Shown: positions 15,706-24,626 of the stretch, piece by piece | Numbering within the stretch: the first letter of the stretch is position 1 | Layout of the letters: each line of letters opens with the position of its first letter | Source: Robiginitomaculum sp. | GTDB taxonomy: Bacteria > Pseudomonadota > Alphaproteobacteria > Caulobacterales > Maricaulaceae | Assembly (NCBI GenBank): GCA_002733905.1 | Contig: NVXK01000006.1 | Span: forward strand, 125,457 to 180,029 | Direction: 5' to 3' | DNA length: 54,573 nt | Program-made: the position numbers and the translations under genes | The notes under the pieces: model-generated | The model's input: only the letters and a program-made list of their open reading frames with translations | Databases searched by the model: none | What the model was told of the DNA's origin: nothing

Positions 15706-18700
15706 ATGAAAATAATTTTGTTTAGGGACGCTGAATTTACCAATATGAAATTGGCATCATTATCAGTCGTCATGAACATTTGTTTTCAAGCGGTAACCAC
15801 GATACAAAAATTCATCCTTATCGGCTGTTACGCATTTGTTATTGCATTGTCTGTTAGCCAGTCGGCATTTGCCAGTGAACAGCGCATTGGTGATTTTGAG
15901 ATAGCACTCGATGCGCCGTGGCGTATGGAACCGCGCACAAAACCACCACAGCTCTGCAATGCAGGCGGTGGTTGCGGGGGCGCTACAGTTTATGAATATG
16001 GCGCGATCCCTGTTAATATCGCGATCCTCGATGCATTTCTACCCAACGCTAATGTAGAAAATTCTTTTTTACTGCAGCGCGCTTTACAGGCAAATGAAAG
16101 TGGTGACGTGTCTATAGTGCAGGCTATAAAGGATTTGTTCGGGGCATCTGGTGAATTCCTGAGTGATTATCCCAACATAACATTGGAAAATTTCTTGTCA
16201 TTGACCGTTTCAGAAGAAACGAATGGGCGTTTTGTTGCGAGATCTGTGTATAGAATGAGCGACCTACATGAAGTGGAACGCACGAGCGGGTTTTGGCAAT
16301 GGGACTTTCCAACATCTAGCCCACCAGAGCGGCCGATTAGAGAGCTTTGTCGTCAGTGGGCTGGAGAAAATTGTAGTGCAATATCAACACTCCGTAATAC
16401 TAGCGAATGGCAAGCTATTGCCATGTATACACCATTGAACAAAACACCAGGCACGAATGTAAAGCTTAAACTTGATTTAAAAGTGACTGCTCGGGTAAAC
16501 GGGAATTCTGGGGAACATATATTTACACAATATGTCAATGTTCATCTCGGTGAGGCACCTTTACCAAAGTTCAACAAAAATTGGTATTACGGCGACATTC
16601 ATTATCATTCCCAAGGTACGGATAATGATGGCGAGTCTGGTTACTCATACAGAAGCGCGCTTCAGGCTATGAGCGCCTTGGGTCTTGATTTCGCTTTTGC
16701 AACTGATCACGCTTCTAACAGTAAACAAATAATTTCTGCGGCTTCAGGCCCCATCAGGGGGGTGAGCCACGTCAGAGAAGAGGGCTCTAGCCTCGCTGTT
16801 CTTCGGGATTTAAGTCCAGATCGATTTGCGCATGGCATAGAAATTTTGAATGATTCTGATGGCGCTAATCGTGAAGTTGCATCATATCCGCGCAAGATTT
16901 TTGAATTTTCATTTGGGTCACAACGCGGACTCGCGACTCCCCAACTATTTTTAGGGGCTGAAGTTGATATCATTCCAGAGTACGCCAATGCTGTGGGGGC
17001 TAAGGGAGGGCTCGCTGCGTTCAACTCCTGCTATGGGCTACCACTAGAGTTAAAACGGTTTTACCATGACGGTATTGAAGGGGTTTTAGCAGGGACGGCT
17101 GGGGATTATTTACATGTTTCTGACACAAATCCAAGTGTTTGTGTTGAAGGAGAGACGCTTCTGGACTTAGCTCCCATTGGCAGAATGGTCATTCGTGATG
17201 TTCAGGGGCCACACAATGGTGATCTTTTAACCAAAGAATTTCATGGTCGTCAACATATGCTGCACCTCCCCGAGGACCCACAAAATAAAACCGCATTTAT
17301 CTCTAGTGAAACGAGTAAATATGGCGGTGCAACCCGAAGATTACAGCACATATTAAACAGTGAATTTAATAGCCCTAATGGCATTCTTTTCCTTGCCCAC
17401 CCTTTGAGTGCGGCTTCGGGACAAGCAATCGGTCGAATAGGGCCAGATATTGTTCCTTATGCCGAAGCGCCTTTGCTTGATGCTTTTCGCTCACAACATG
17501 TTCTGGGATTGCAATTATGGAATGAAAACGACCATTTTGAAACGGAAATGCAAAATGGTGAAGGAAAAGCTGTAGACGCTGTTCGGGAATTTATTGAAGA
17601 ATATAAAAGAGAACATCCCATGCCTCAAGCAAGTTCAAGTTTTGAAAGTTTACGAGAAATATCTGAATACCAAAGAGAGTTTTCTGAAAAAGTAAAAGAG
17701 TTCCTCGATGATTATGGTTGCGAAGATTATAATTGTATAGGTTACAAGAGAGGCGAGATTATCCCGGTTTATGATCTGAAAAACTGGAAGCACGAAACTA
17801 CAAAATCTTATAATCCCCGTGTCAATCGTATCATTAGTGGCCTCAATATGTGGGATTCCATGCTGATGTGGGGGCTAGACCCGAACTTAACATCATCAAT
17901 AGACTGGTTGCCAACGGGTGATCCAAGGCGGGTCTTTATGGCAGGTGGATCGGACGCGCATGGTGATTATAATTATAAACGTAATGGATATGCAGTTGGT
18001 TTAGAAACGATAGGTGATGGCGCAATGGGTTCGCCTCGCAATCTCGTATTCGCTGGCCCTCCTCAGGGCGCTGCGATCACTGCTGGGGGGCGGACGGGAA
18101 CCCCTGTCGGACAGAAACAAATTGTTGATGCGTTTCGGGACGGCAATTTTATCGTGACAGATGGCCCTATTATCAGGATGGCCTATGATAAAAATAGGAA
18201 TGGTAAAATTGATTCTGGTGACATCCAGATGGGCGGGGTTGTCAGAACTACGCGTCTAACAAGGTCTATTTACCCTTTATTGGTGGAATGGAAATCGACG
18301 CCAGAATTTGGCCGTGTTAAAAATATTAAACTCGTGCTTGGTGTATACGCAGATGAATATTCTGAAGGATGGCTTTACCGAGCGGGACAGCCAACTCAGG
18401 GGGGGCTGACGGCATGGAAAGAGATAGCAACAGGAAGAACGCTTGATGCCTCTCTTCATGATTTTCGTGGCCAGCGCGGAAAACGTCACCTTAACTTTAC
18501 TGACCCGACAAACAACTCGGTTTTGACATTGAACATTTCACCGAGCCAAGGGTATTCGGGTTTGAGACGAATTTTCATAGACCCGTTTGAATTCCCGATT
18601 GCAACTCTGGCTGAGAGAATAGAAACCGAGAGAGCTTTATGTGATGCACATGCGAGAGTGCAGGTTTCTTCCACATTTAAAACATTAAAATCTACGCTCA

Positions 18701-19347
18701 CTTACAAATCTAAAACATTGAAATCCAGACTTAAAGCGGCCCCAAAACCTATACAAAAACAAAAAAACGGTGTGATGTATAAAAGGATAGACAATAATAG
18801 AGTTGAACGGCCGACTGTGGGTGGAGAGATTAGTGTCATTCCCGATATTGAGCCACGTCCTCCTTATTTTTGTAAAATCAAGACGTTCACAAACCCTGTC
18901 GTGCCTGACCGGATGTTTATTCGGGCTGAACTGGAAGGTAAGGTGAAAGGGAATATTCCCTACAAAGCTTTTACCAACCCCATTTGGTTCAAAGACATTC
19001 ACAAATCTGTTCGCCCCGTTGGCGACGGGGCAGCCCCGTCCAGAGTATCCAAAGGCGCGCCTGTTAATATGAGCCCAGCACCTACAAATAAACCATGTTC
19101 AAAATCATCTATCACGGTGTGCCAAAGAAATGGTGCGAGTTGTGACGTGCTTAAAAGTAAAACAGGGGCGTCTAGGGATGTGTGCCGATGGAAATCCAAA
19201 AGCACAGTTCGGGAATGCAACAGAACAATAGGAATTTGGACAACTGCAAAATCTAAATACGCACAAAATTATCCAAGAGCAATTATCCCTGGCGCACTTG
19301 GGGCCTGCATAACTGAAGTGACAAATGTAAAAAATAGAATCCAATAA
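15706..19347 (+). CDS. Large secreted DUF3604 / PHP-like metal-dependent hydrolase
   Basis: A 1213-residue protein with an N-terminal signal (FILIGCYAFVIALSVSQSAFA, cleavage near residue 57). The n-region is long, so the true start may be a later ATG such as 15745. The catalytic region begins near residue 293 with WYYGDIHYHSQGTDNDGES, a PHP-type HxH. It continues with FATDHASN (~331) and GGSDAHGDYNYKRNG (~746), and these motifs identify the DUF3604 family. The fold is that of polymerase/histidinol-phosphatase metallohydrolases; the substrate is unknown. A repetitive basic stretch near residues 985-1010 (KTLKSTLTYKSKTLKS) and a Cys-rich tail follow. It is the first gene of a plus-strand cluster with two other secreted proteins, divergent from a CadC-like regulator. 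Confidence 0.85.
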   Translation: MKIILFRDAEFTNMKLASLSVVMNICFQAVTTIQKFILIGCYAFVIALSVSQSAFASEQRIGDFEIALDAPWRMEPRTKPPQLCNAGGGCGGATVYEYGAIPVNIAILDAFLPNANVENSFLLQRALQANESGDVSIVQAIKDLFGASGEFLSDYPNITLENFLSLTVSEETNGRFVARSVYRMSDLHEVERTSGFWQWDFPTSSPPERPIRELCRQWAGENCSAISTLRNTSEWQAIAMYTPLNKTPGTNVKLKLDLKVTARVNGNSGEHIFTQYVNVHLGEAPLPKFNKNWYYGDIHYHSQGTDNDGESGYSYRSALQAMSALGLDFAFATDHASNSKQIISAASGPIRGVSHVREEGSSLAVLRDLSPDRFAHGIEILNDSDGANREVASYPRKIFEFSFGSQRGLATPQLFLGAEVDIIPEYANAVGAKGGLAAFNSCYGLPLELKRFYHDGIEGVLAGTAGDYLHVSDTNPSVCVEGETLLDLAPIGRMVIRDVQGPHNGDLLTKEFHGRQHMLHLPEDPQNKTAFISSETSKYGGATRRLQHILNSEFNSPNGILFLAHPLSAASGQAIGRIGPDIVPYAEAPLLDAFRSQHVLGLQLWNENDHFETEMQNGEGKAVDAVREFIEEYKREHPMPQASSSFESLREISEYQREFSEKVKEFLDDYGCEDYNCIGYKRGEIIPVYDLKNWKHETTKSYNPRVNRIISGLNMWDSMLMWGLDPNLTSSIDWLPTGDPRRVFMAGGSDAHGDYNYKRNGYAVGLETIGDGAMGSPRNLVFAGPPQGAAITAGGRTGTPVGQKQIVDAFRDGNFIVTDGPIIRMAYDKNRNGKIDSGDIQMGGVVRTTRLTRSIYPLLVEWKSTPEFGRVKNIKLVLGVYADEYSEGWLYRAGQPTQGGLTAWKEIATGRTLDASLHDFRGQRGKRHLNFTDPTNNSVLTLNISPSQGYSGLRRIFIDPFEFPIATLAERIETERALCDAHARVQVSSTFKTLKSTLTYKSKTLKSRLKAAPKPIQKQKNGVMYKRIDNNRVERPTVGGEISVIPDIEPRPPYFCKIKTFTNPVVPDRMFIRAELEGKVKGNIPYKAFTNPIWFKDIHKSVRPVGDGAAPSRVSKGAPVNMSPAPTNKPCSKSSITVCQRNGASCDVLKSKTGASRDVCRWKSKSTVRECNRTIGIWTTAKSKYAQNYPRAIIPGALGACITEVTNVKNRIQ

Positions 19348-19389
19348 ACAACGCCCGAACATACTTTATTGAAAAAAAGGAACAAGATC

Positions 19390-20964
19390 ATGATAGTTCA
19401 TCAGCAATTTCCGCTCAAATCATCAATTATTTTATTGAGTGCACTCATCTGTACATCACTCTCTTCAGCGCCAGCATTGGCAGTGCCTAAAGGCAGTAAT
19501 ACTAGCCAATGCAGCGGGACAAAAACGACAGAACGCAAGGATGGCAAAGATCAATCTGGCAATACGCTAAGCTGTGAGTGGGATAAATGCACCACGCTAT
19601 CCTGCAGTAGCGGCGGCAACACATTAAATAATTGCGTGAGTAAAACGGAATATTCGAACCCGAGAAATTGTACGAATGTGAGTGCAACTGGCACGAGCCC
19701 TGTGAGAGGGCGGAACCGCGTGAGAGGCACAGAGCAACAGATATCAGCCCCAGTTACAAGACCAACAGTTACAAGACCAACAGTTACAAGACCGTCTGGC
19801 CAAAACCAAAGTTCGGCATCAGGTCAGACAATCATTATGGAAAGGGGGGGCAGCAAGGGGGATAGCAAAGGTCATTTTGACGAGGCCGATTCTATATTTG
19901 GGAAAAGAACTTATGTTAGAAAAAACAGTCAAAAGCTTGGTAAAAAAACACGCACCAAGAGCCTCGGGGCACCGTCAAATTTAACAATTAGCAAAATTGG
20001 AACTGATAAACTCACGCTGAGCTGGCAAGATAATGCGACACGTGAGTTCGGTGTTGCTCTCTACCGAATGAAACCTGGCCCTACTTCAAGGCAGTATGTT
20101 AAGCAGCCTAGCTGGAAATATATTGGCACCTTCCAAGAACGTATGAGTAGCAATGTAACAGGTAAGGGCAAGCGCTCGGATTGGGATGGCGGCCTCACAC
20201 CCGACACGAAATATTGCTACCGCATACAAGCTTATTTTGGCTTTGATAAATCTGAAATTTCAAGTTTTTCAAATACAGTATGTGCGCACACAAAAACATC
20301 CCCTAGAAATGTAACTGCGGCACAGACGAGTAAAACAGTTGCGGCACAGACTAGAAATGTCGCTAGGGCACAGACTAGAAACATAGCTAGGGCGCAGACT
20401 AAAAATGCAGCGACATCACAAGAGTGTGGAATAAAGTTCGGAGGAAATGGCAAGGATAGCCCTTGGGTCAAGCTTAAGAATAATAAAGTAACACGCACAA
20501 ACGACATTGGCGGCCCTTGGAGTTTTATCCGAAAAACCTATGGTCCCTGTAGCTTTACCGTCTACAATGGAAAAGATTTTAAAGGCAAAAAAGCGCGATA
20601 TGGAACTGATATATCAATGCGTGTCCGCACAGGTCTCGTCGGAGGAAAAAAAGGGGGGTGGCGCACCCGTTCTGTCATTATCCGCCCCGCGCGCGAGACA
20701 CTATGTAAAATAGTGATGGCAATTCCGATGAGCTCGGACGGCTCTTGGGGACGGGGTGAGGTCATTGCACCCCAAACTTTTTATGGACCCGCCCGACACG
20801 TAGATATTGGTGGTTCGGACTTTGTCATGAAAACATCAGGTAACTGTACCTTTACGCTGTATAATCGGGATAATTTCAACGGGCGCGTCGCTATGTTTCA
20901 CCGCGTAAGCAGCAAAATGCGCTTTGGTTGGCGAGCGCGCTCGCTCGAAATAAAGTCGCGCTAA
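19390..20964 (+). CDS. Secreted protein with Cys-rich region, FnIII domain and two crystallin-like C-terminal domains
   Basis: Start chosen at the ATG at 19390, which has AAGGA nine bases upstream; an in-frame TTG at 19369 is less likely. The 524-residue protein has a signal peptide (SSIILLSALICTSLSSAPALA). A Cys-rich segment follows, then three PTVTR repeats. A fibronectin type III domain spans about residues 193-300 (PSNLTISKIGTDKLTLSWQD and GLTPDTKYCYRIQAYFGFDK). A ~10-residue repeat array (RAQTRNIARAQTKN) spans about 312-343. Two similar modules close it, near 385-433 and 485-523. Each has CxFTxYNxxxFxG and a closing WRxRSxxI, which resembles beta/gamma-crystallin motifs. It is likely an adhesive or structural extracellular protein. 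Function is not known; it follows the DUF3604 gene by about 40 bases. Confidence 0.75.
   Translation: MIVHQQFPLKSSIILLSALICTSLSSAPALAVPKGSNTSQCSGTKTTERKDGKDQSGNTLSCEWDKCTTLSCSSGGNTLNNCVSKTEYSNPRNCTNVSATGTSPVRGRNRVRGTEQQISAPVTRPTVTRPTVTRPSGQNQSSASGQTIIMERGGSKGDSKGHFDEADSIFGKRTYVRKNSQKLGKKTRTKSLGAPSNLTISKIGTDKLTLSWQDNATREFGVALYRMKPGPTSRQYVKQPSWKYIGTFQERMSSNVTGKGKRSDWDGGLTPDTKYCYRIQAYFGFDKSEISSFSNTVCAHTKTSPRNVTAAQTSKTVAAQTRNVARAQTRNIARAQTKNAATSQECGIKFGGNGKDSPWVKLKNNKVTRTNDIGGPWSFIRKTYGPCSFTVYNGKDFKGKKARYGTDISMRVRTGLVGGKKGGWRTRSVIIRPARETLCKIVMAIPMSSDGSWGRGEVIAPQTFYGPARHVDIGGSDFVMKTSGNCTFTLYNRDNFNGRVAMFHRVSSKMRFGWRARSLEIKSR
19751..19795 (+). repeat. Three 15-bp tandem repeats encoding PTVTR
   Basis: Unit CAGTTACAAGACCAA at 19751 and 19766, with a third copy at 19781 that differs at its last bases. 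It lies in the linker between the Cys-rich and FnIII parts. Confidence 0.9.
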
Positions 20965-21026
20965 CGACAGAACCATCGCCCAATATTTAGACCTAAGCCA
21001 TGAATTTGATAAGAGGAATAAAGCAT

Positions 21027-22964
21027 ATGAAAAAACATTACCCGATAGCCAGAACACTGCAGATAATGAGTGTATTTGGCCTTGCCATTTGGTCGTCAAC
21101 AGGCATTGCCGTTGCTGCTGATGACATCAAAAACAAATTACGCGCCGCAGAGCGCTCGCCTTTATTCCAGCAAAAATTTGCTAGTTCTGAAATCACCGCT
21201 AAAAATCTGGACCGCGTGGTTATGCAAAATGGAGCGGAGTTGAATTTTAAAAAATACACGACGCTCACGCGCCTCGATACAAGTGAAAAGTTTCAACCTT
21301 TGATGAACCCACAAATTGTCAGCAGATATTTGCGTTCAAAACCTAGATATCGTGAAAATATCATTCAAATGGAGGATCGGTTGATTGTAGAGCGCACTCT
21401 GGATGTTGAAATCAAAGAAGGCACCTGCGCGAAAAACGGTCTACCTGCGGCTGTTGATGAGCTTTGCTTTAAAGCAAAAGAGGGGGCAATTCCCGAAGAA
21501 AGCAGAGAGTATTTGGCAAATATTCGTAGAAAATTGAACAGTGCCCGTCCTGAAGTGGTGATAAAACAAGGACGAACTGCACAACAAATGCTGGCGCTAA
21601 GTGATAAACAATTACTTGAATTATTACTGAATTCGGATAACCGTAAAGTACGGCTGGTGAGCGTTCTGCCAACGCGCGTATACAATAAACGCACGGCCTT
21701 AAATCTTTGGAGCACGAATACCCGTCTTAAAACATCCAACCTCAAATTCTCTAAAACAACGGCTATTCCCTTTAATCAAAAAATGACTACCGTGCCGAAA
21801 ACCTCTCAAAATGGAGGTAAGCCTCACAATCAGGTATTCCCTAAAAAATATTTTTTGACGGGCTATACAATCGGCCGTTCCATCGAGGATGAGTTTGAAA
21901 TCGAATTTGCGGGGGAAACCTTGTTTACAGATAGATATTATGTTCGGTTTTCCTATAAATTTAGTGCCGGTTTTGGCTTGCGATTCCCATTCTCAGTGTC
22001 GGCGTCATCAAAAGTAAATGATGGCGTGCTGAATGGTAATCAGGTGGGTGAGTTCCAGCCTTTGGTTGCTGTATATGGTTTACCCGCGGGCTTTGGAACG
22101 AGCAAGCCAAGCAAAGCTCCAGTTCAAACCGCTCCAGTCCAAACCTCTCCAGTCCGAAAAAATCCAGTTAAAACGACTCCGGGTAAAACAAAATCACTTA
22201 AAGATAGAATATTACAAAAAACAACACTTGGGAGCGGAGGGATGATGTGTGGCAGTGATCATTGTAGTTCAGGTGGGCCCTCAGTTACGAGCGCGCAAAT
22301 CACAATGTCTGTTGCGCCTGTTAATGTAAACAGCAGTGGACAGCCTGCCTATAGTGCTGTCGGTTTGCCGCAAAATAAATATTTTGACGGTAAAGAATTT
22401 GTTTTGAAATTTAGCGCAAGCTGTAAGTTCAAGGCCTCTATTCCTGGGCCAGATATCAATGTAAGCTGCCCAACAATAAACAAAGATTATGGTCGCCAAA
22501 TAAACCCTGTCCTTGGCAATGCACGCACAGATTTGGCTGCGTTATGGATAGATGGCGCGGCGCTTGGGCTAGGAATTAATGTCTGGGCAGGAAAGGCTAG
22601 TATCGATTTCGGCATACAGGCTAACATAACAAATGGTCGCATTGGTGTGGTGGCCAAGGGCTTTAATGGGACGAAAATTCGCGGTGCTCAGAGCAGCGCT
22701 TTTAAGTTTAATTCAACAACCCCAATTAACTTTGATGTGAAAAATACCTCTGGAAGGGCGGTATTTGAATTAACTAACCCGTCTTATGGCTTCGACCTCG
22801 AAATATTGCCTGTAGCGCGGATGAAATTAAATCTGGATCTGGGTGTTTATGAGCTTAATAAAACATTGGGGCCCTACGGCATTGACGCTCTATCTTTAAG
22901 CTTGGCGTCGTTTAACCTGCCGCACCATGAGGGCACCGTAAAATCTCATATTTACATACCGTAG
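21027..22964 (+). CDS. Large secreted protein of unknown function
   Basis: The ATG at 21027 is preceded by AGAGGA at a normal distance and gives 645 residues. The in-frame ATG at 21000 adds nine residues without a ribosome-binding site. A signal peptide is clear (IMSVFGLAIWSSTGIAVAAD). The mature part is rich in beta-prone segments (YYVRFSYKFSAGFGLRFPFS, GRIGVVAKGFNGTKI). A low-complexity linker of APVQT-type repeats lies near residues 359-388, followed by a small CGSDHC segment. I recognise no family. It is the third gene of the DUF3604 cluster, 60 bases after the FnIII protein, and is probably exported by the same route. A role in surface structure or in handling the DUF3604 product is only inferred. 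Confidence 0.7.
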   Translation: MKKHYPIARTLQIMSVFGLAIWSSTGIAVAADDIKNKLRAAERSPLFQQKFASSEITAKNLDRVVMQNGAELNFKKYTTLTRLDTSEKFQPLMNPQIVSRYLRSKPRYRENIIQMEDRLIVERTLDVEIKEGTCAKNGLPAAVDELCFKAKEGAIPEESREYLANIRRKLNSARPEVVIKQGRTAQQMLALSDKQLLELLLNSDNRKVRLVSVLPTRVYNKRTALNLWSTNTRLKTSNLKFSKTTAIPFNQKMTTVPKTSQNGGKPHNQVFPKKYFLTGYTIGRSIEDEFEIEFAGETLFTDRYYVRFSYKFSAGFGLRFPFSVSASSKVNDGVLNGNQVGEFQPLVAVYGLPAGFGTSKPSKAPVQTAPVQTSPVRKNPVKTTPGKTKSLKDRILQKTTLGSGGMMCGSDHCSSGGPSVTSAQITMSVAPVNVNSSGQPAYSAVGLPQNKYFDGKEFVLKFSASCKFKASIPGPDINVSCPTINKDYGRQINPVLGNARTDLAALWIDGAALGLGINVWAGKASIDFGIQANITNGRIGVVAKGFNGTKIRGAQSSAFKFNSTTPINFDVKNTSGRAVFELTNPSYGFDLEILPVARMKLNLDLGVYELNKTLGPYGIDALSLSLASFNLPHHEGTVKSHIYIP

Positions 22965-23016
22965 GCATATTCAATTAATGCGGACATGTTAAGCTAAAAT
23001 ATTACAGCGTGAAAAC

Positions 23017-23148
23017 ATGTTCGCAACATTAACATTGCTTCTTATCTGTCAACTCCCTTGCCTCGCGCTCATGTCCATAATGTCGTTCATGTTTTTCTAC
23101 GGTGTTGACGCAAGAGGCGAATACGAACTGGCAAGTTTATGGCCGTAA
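23017..23148 (+). CDS. Possible 43-residue hydrophobic peptide
   Basis: A short frame from ATG 23017 encodes a peptide with a hydrophobic N-terminal half (MFATLTLLLICQLPCLALMS) and a soluble end (DARGEYELASLWP). It has no good ribosome-binding site and no recognised family. It may be a relic of a longer membrane protein or chance. Confidence 0.2.
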   Translation: MFATLTLLLICQLPCLALMSIMSFMFFYGVDARGEYELASLWP

Positions 23149-23257
23149 GGTGTTTCTCAAAATGCACAGGTGTATTTAGATGACTCGCTGTAAAACTAGA
23201 TATCGCGAACCATTGGCACGTTTTTGAGCAATGAAAATCAGGAAAACCCAACTCAAT

Positions 23258-23857
23258 TTAATTGATGTTTATCACAATGCCTTCTGACATTTTGTGTGCA
23301 ACAGCCTGCAGACGTTCGCGTGAAATACCAGCTTTTGCATATGCTGATAACCCAAATAATACCGTGATACACAGATCGGCAATAGTAAGATTATTCTCTA
23401 CGTTAAGCTGGCTTAGTTTCTCTGATATTGCTTCATGTGTTGAGAGAACAAACCTTGTGGAAATCTCTAATGCGGTTTTATCTGCTGTATTTCTTGTTCC
23501 CTCTAAAACTAAACATCCTTTGAGGGTTTTGTGTTTTGTATAGGAATTGGCTGCTGTAGAGAATAATTTCTTTATAAACTCTTCTTTTGTTTTTGCATCA
23601 AAAGCCGGCTTAAAATTCTTGCCTTCTTGAGACTGATACTGTTCGAGCGCTTTCTCAAGCAAACCAGCTTTGTTGCCAAATGCAGCATAAAGACTGGGTG
23701 GTTTTATGCTCATCGCCTTGGTGAGATCAGCTATACCAACTGTTTCATATCCACGTTCCCAAAATAGATTCATCGCAATAGTTGCAGCTTGTTTTATATC
23801 TAAAGAACGAGGACGTCCTAGTTTTGTAGTGGTCACTATATTATCCTTGACTTTCAT
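23258..23857 (-). CDS. TetR/AcrR family transcriptional regulator
   Basis: A 199-residue protein with an N-terminal TetR helix-turn-helix (GRPRSLDIKQAATIAMNLFW, then YETVGIADLTKAMSIKPPSL and YAAFGNKAGLLEKAL, residues ~13-70). The C-terminal ligand domain is helical and ends LQAVAHKMSEGIV. It is divergent from a small monooxygenase-like lipoprotein gene across 51 bases, and repressor control of both genes is likely. An imperfect inverted repeat in that gap is a candidate operator. The ligand is unknown. Codon use is AT-richer than in the neighbouring operons. Confidence 0.88.
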   Translation of the reverse strand: MKVKDNIVTTTKLGRPRSLDIKQAATIAMNLFWERGYETVGIADLTKAMSIKPPSLYAAFGNKAGLLEKALEQYQSQEGKNFKPAFDAKTKEEFIKKLFSTAANSYTKHKTLKGCLVLEGTRNTADKTALEISTRFVLSTHEAISEKLSQLNVENNLTIADLCITVLFGLSAYAKAGISRERLQAVAHKMSEGIVININ

Positions 23858-23867
23858 TTAATTGGTT

Positions 23868-23887
23868 TATATAGCACTCACTATTAA
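23868..23887. promoter_or_regulatory. Candidate operator between TetR gene and monooxygenase-like gene
   Basis: ATATAG-N6-CTATTA imperfect inverted repeat in the 51-base divergent intergenic region. It is short and AT-rich, so the support is mainly positional. Confidence 0.3.
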
Positions 23888-23908
23888 ATATCAACTTAGG
23901 AGAATGCC

Positions 23909-24322
23909 ATGCTAAAACCTCTAAAATTTATACCGTTACTCGCTATGTTTGGTACACTCGTTAGTTGTGCGACTACAAACAATCAAACATCATATATAAA
24001 TACTTCAGACCCCATTCTTACAATGGTAAATGTTCTAACACCTACAAGTGTCGATCAAAATGCTGCTATTGCGCAAATGCAAAAAGCATTTGATACCACT
24101 TTAGTCTATCAGCCAGGGTTTATCTCTGGAAATATTCTTAAGAGCTTGGATAGTGATCACATCGTTACTTATGCGCAATGGGAAGATGAAGCTGCTTTAA
24201 AGGCTTTTGTAAAGAAACTACAATCTGGCAACGCACCTGAAATGGCACAAGCATTTAGCATTACAAAACCAGACTATCATCCCTACAAAGTTGTATCAGT
24301 ACATAGGCCTGTCACGAAATAA
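23909..24322 (+). CDS. Lipoprotein with antibiotic-biosynthesis-monooxygenase (ABM)-like domain
   Basis: A 137-residue protein with a lipoprotein signal (FIPLLAMFGTLVSC, Cys near residue 20) and a ferredoxin-like dimeric alpha/beta-barrel type domain. The sequence DPILTMVNVLTPTSVDQNAA, then FDTTLVYQPGFISGNILKSL, followed by HIVTYAQWEDEAALKAFVKK, is typical of ABM proteins. These bind small quinones, haem or aromatic metabolites, and the activity is often unknown. Export as a lipoprotein is unusual for the family. AGGAG lies at a good distance before the ATG. It is divergent from the TetR gene, which probably represses it. Confidence 0.75.
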   Translation: MLKPLKFIPLLAMFGTLVSCATTNNQTSYINTSDPILTMVNVLTPTSVDQNAAIAQMQKAFDTTLVYQPGFISGNILKSLDSDHIVTYAQWEDEAALKAFVKKLQSGNAPEMAQAFSITKPDYHPYKVVSVHRPVTK

Positions 24323-24399
24323 AACAGATATGAATATTGGTATATATGGCTTGGAGAAATGCAAATAACGAATATGGGGGCTGTGCGTCTTCATATGAA

Positions 24400-24425
24400 A
24401 TGGCACAGACTTAAATCTGTGCCAT
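24400..24425. terminator. Hairpin, 10-bp stem
   Basis: ATGGCACAGA / TCTGTGCCAT perfect inverted repeat with a 6-base loop, 78 bases after the lipoprotein stop. It is a terminator or part of the dispersed repeat that overlaps it. Confidence 0.5.
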
Positions 24426-24442
24426 AGGCGCTGACGTCAGAC
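24411..24442 (+). repeat. Dispersed intergenic repeat, copy A
   Basis: A 32-base sequence matching 36149-36180 at 26 positions, with core CATAGGCGCTGACGTCAGAC. Both copies are in gene-free DNA. Confidence 0.65.
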
Positions 24443-24555
24443 AATTTTCATGACTGTCATTATATGAAAACAGCACTGCATAACACATAACGCATGGCTC
24501 ACCAGAACCCGTAACTAAAATTAAAAAATATATTTTTTAAATGGGGTGAACGTGA

Positions 24556-24585
24556 TTGACAATAAAACAAATCGGGTGAAATGAT
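24556..24585 (+). promoter_or_regulatory. Possible sigma-70-type promoter of the FecI-like gene
   Basis: TTGACA at 24556-24561 and AATGAT at 24580-24585 with an 18-base spacer, about 40 bases before the sigma-factor ATG. The -10 box is weak. Confidence 0.3.
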
Positions 24586-24626
24586 AGGGTCAAGACGGCG
24601 TTTTAAGCGTTTCGGGAACCATAAAA

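Larger units (their letters stand above)
24323..24626. other. Gap with palindrome, dispersed repeat and a possible promoter
   Basis: This 304-base stretch has no gene. It holds a hairpin (24400-24425), overlapping a repeat shared with 36149-36180, and a -35/-10 pair before the sigma factor gene. Confidence 0.6.
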
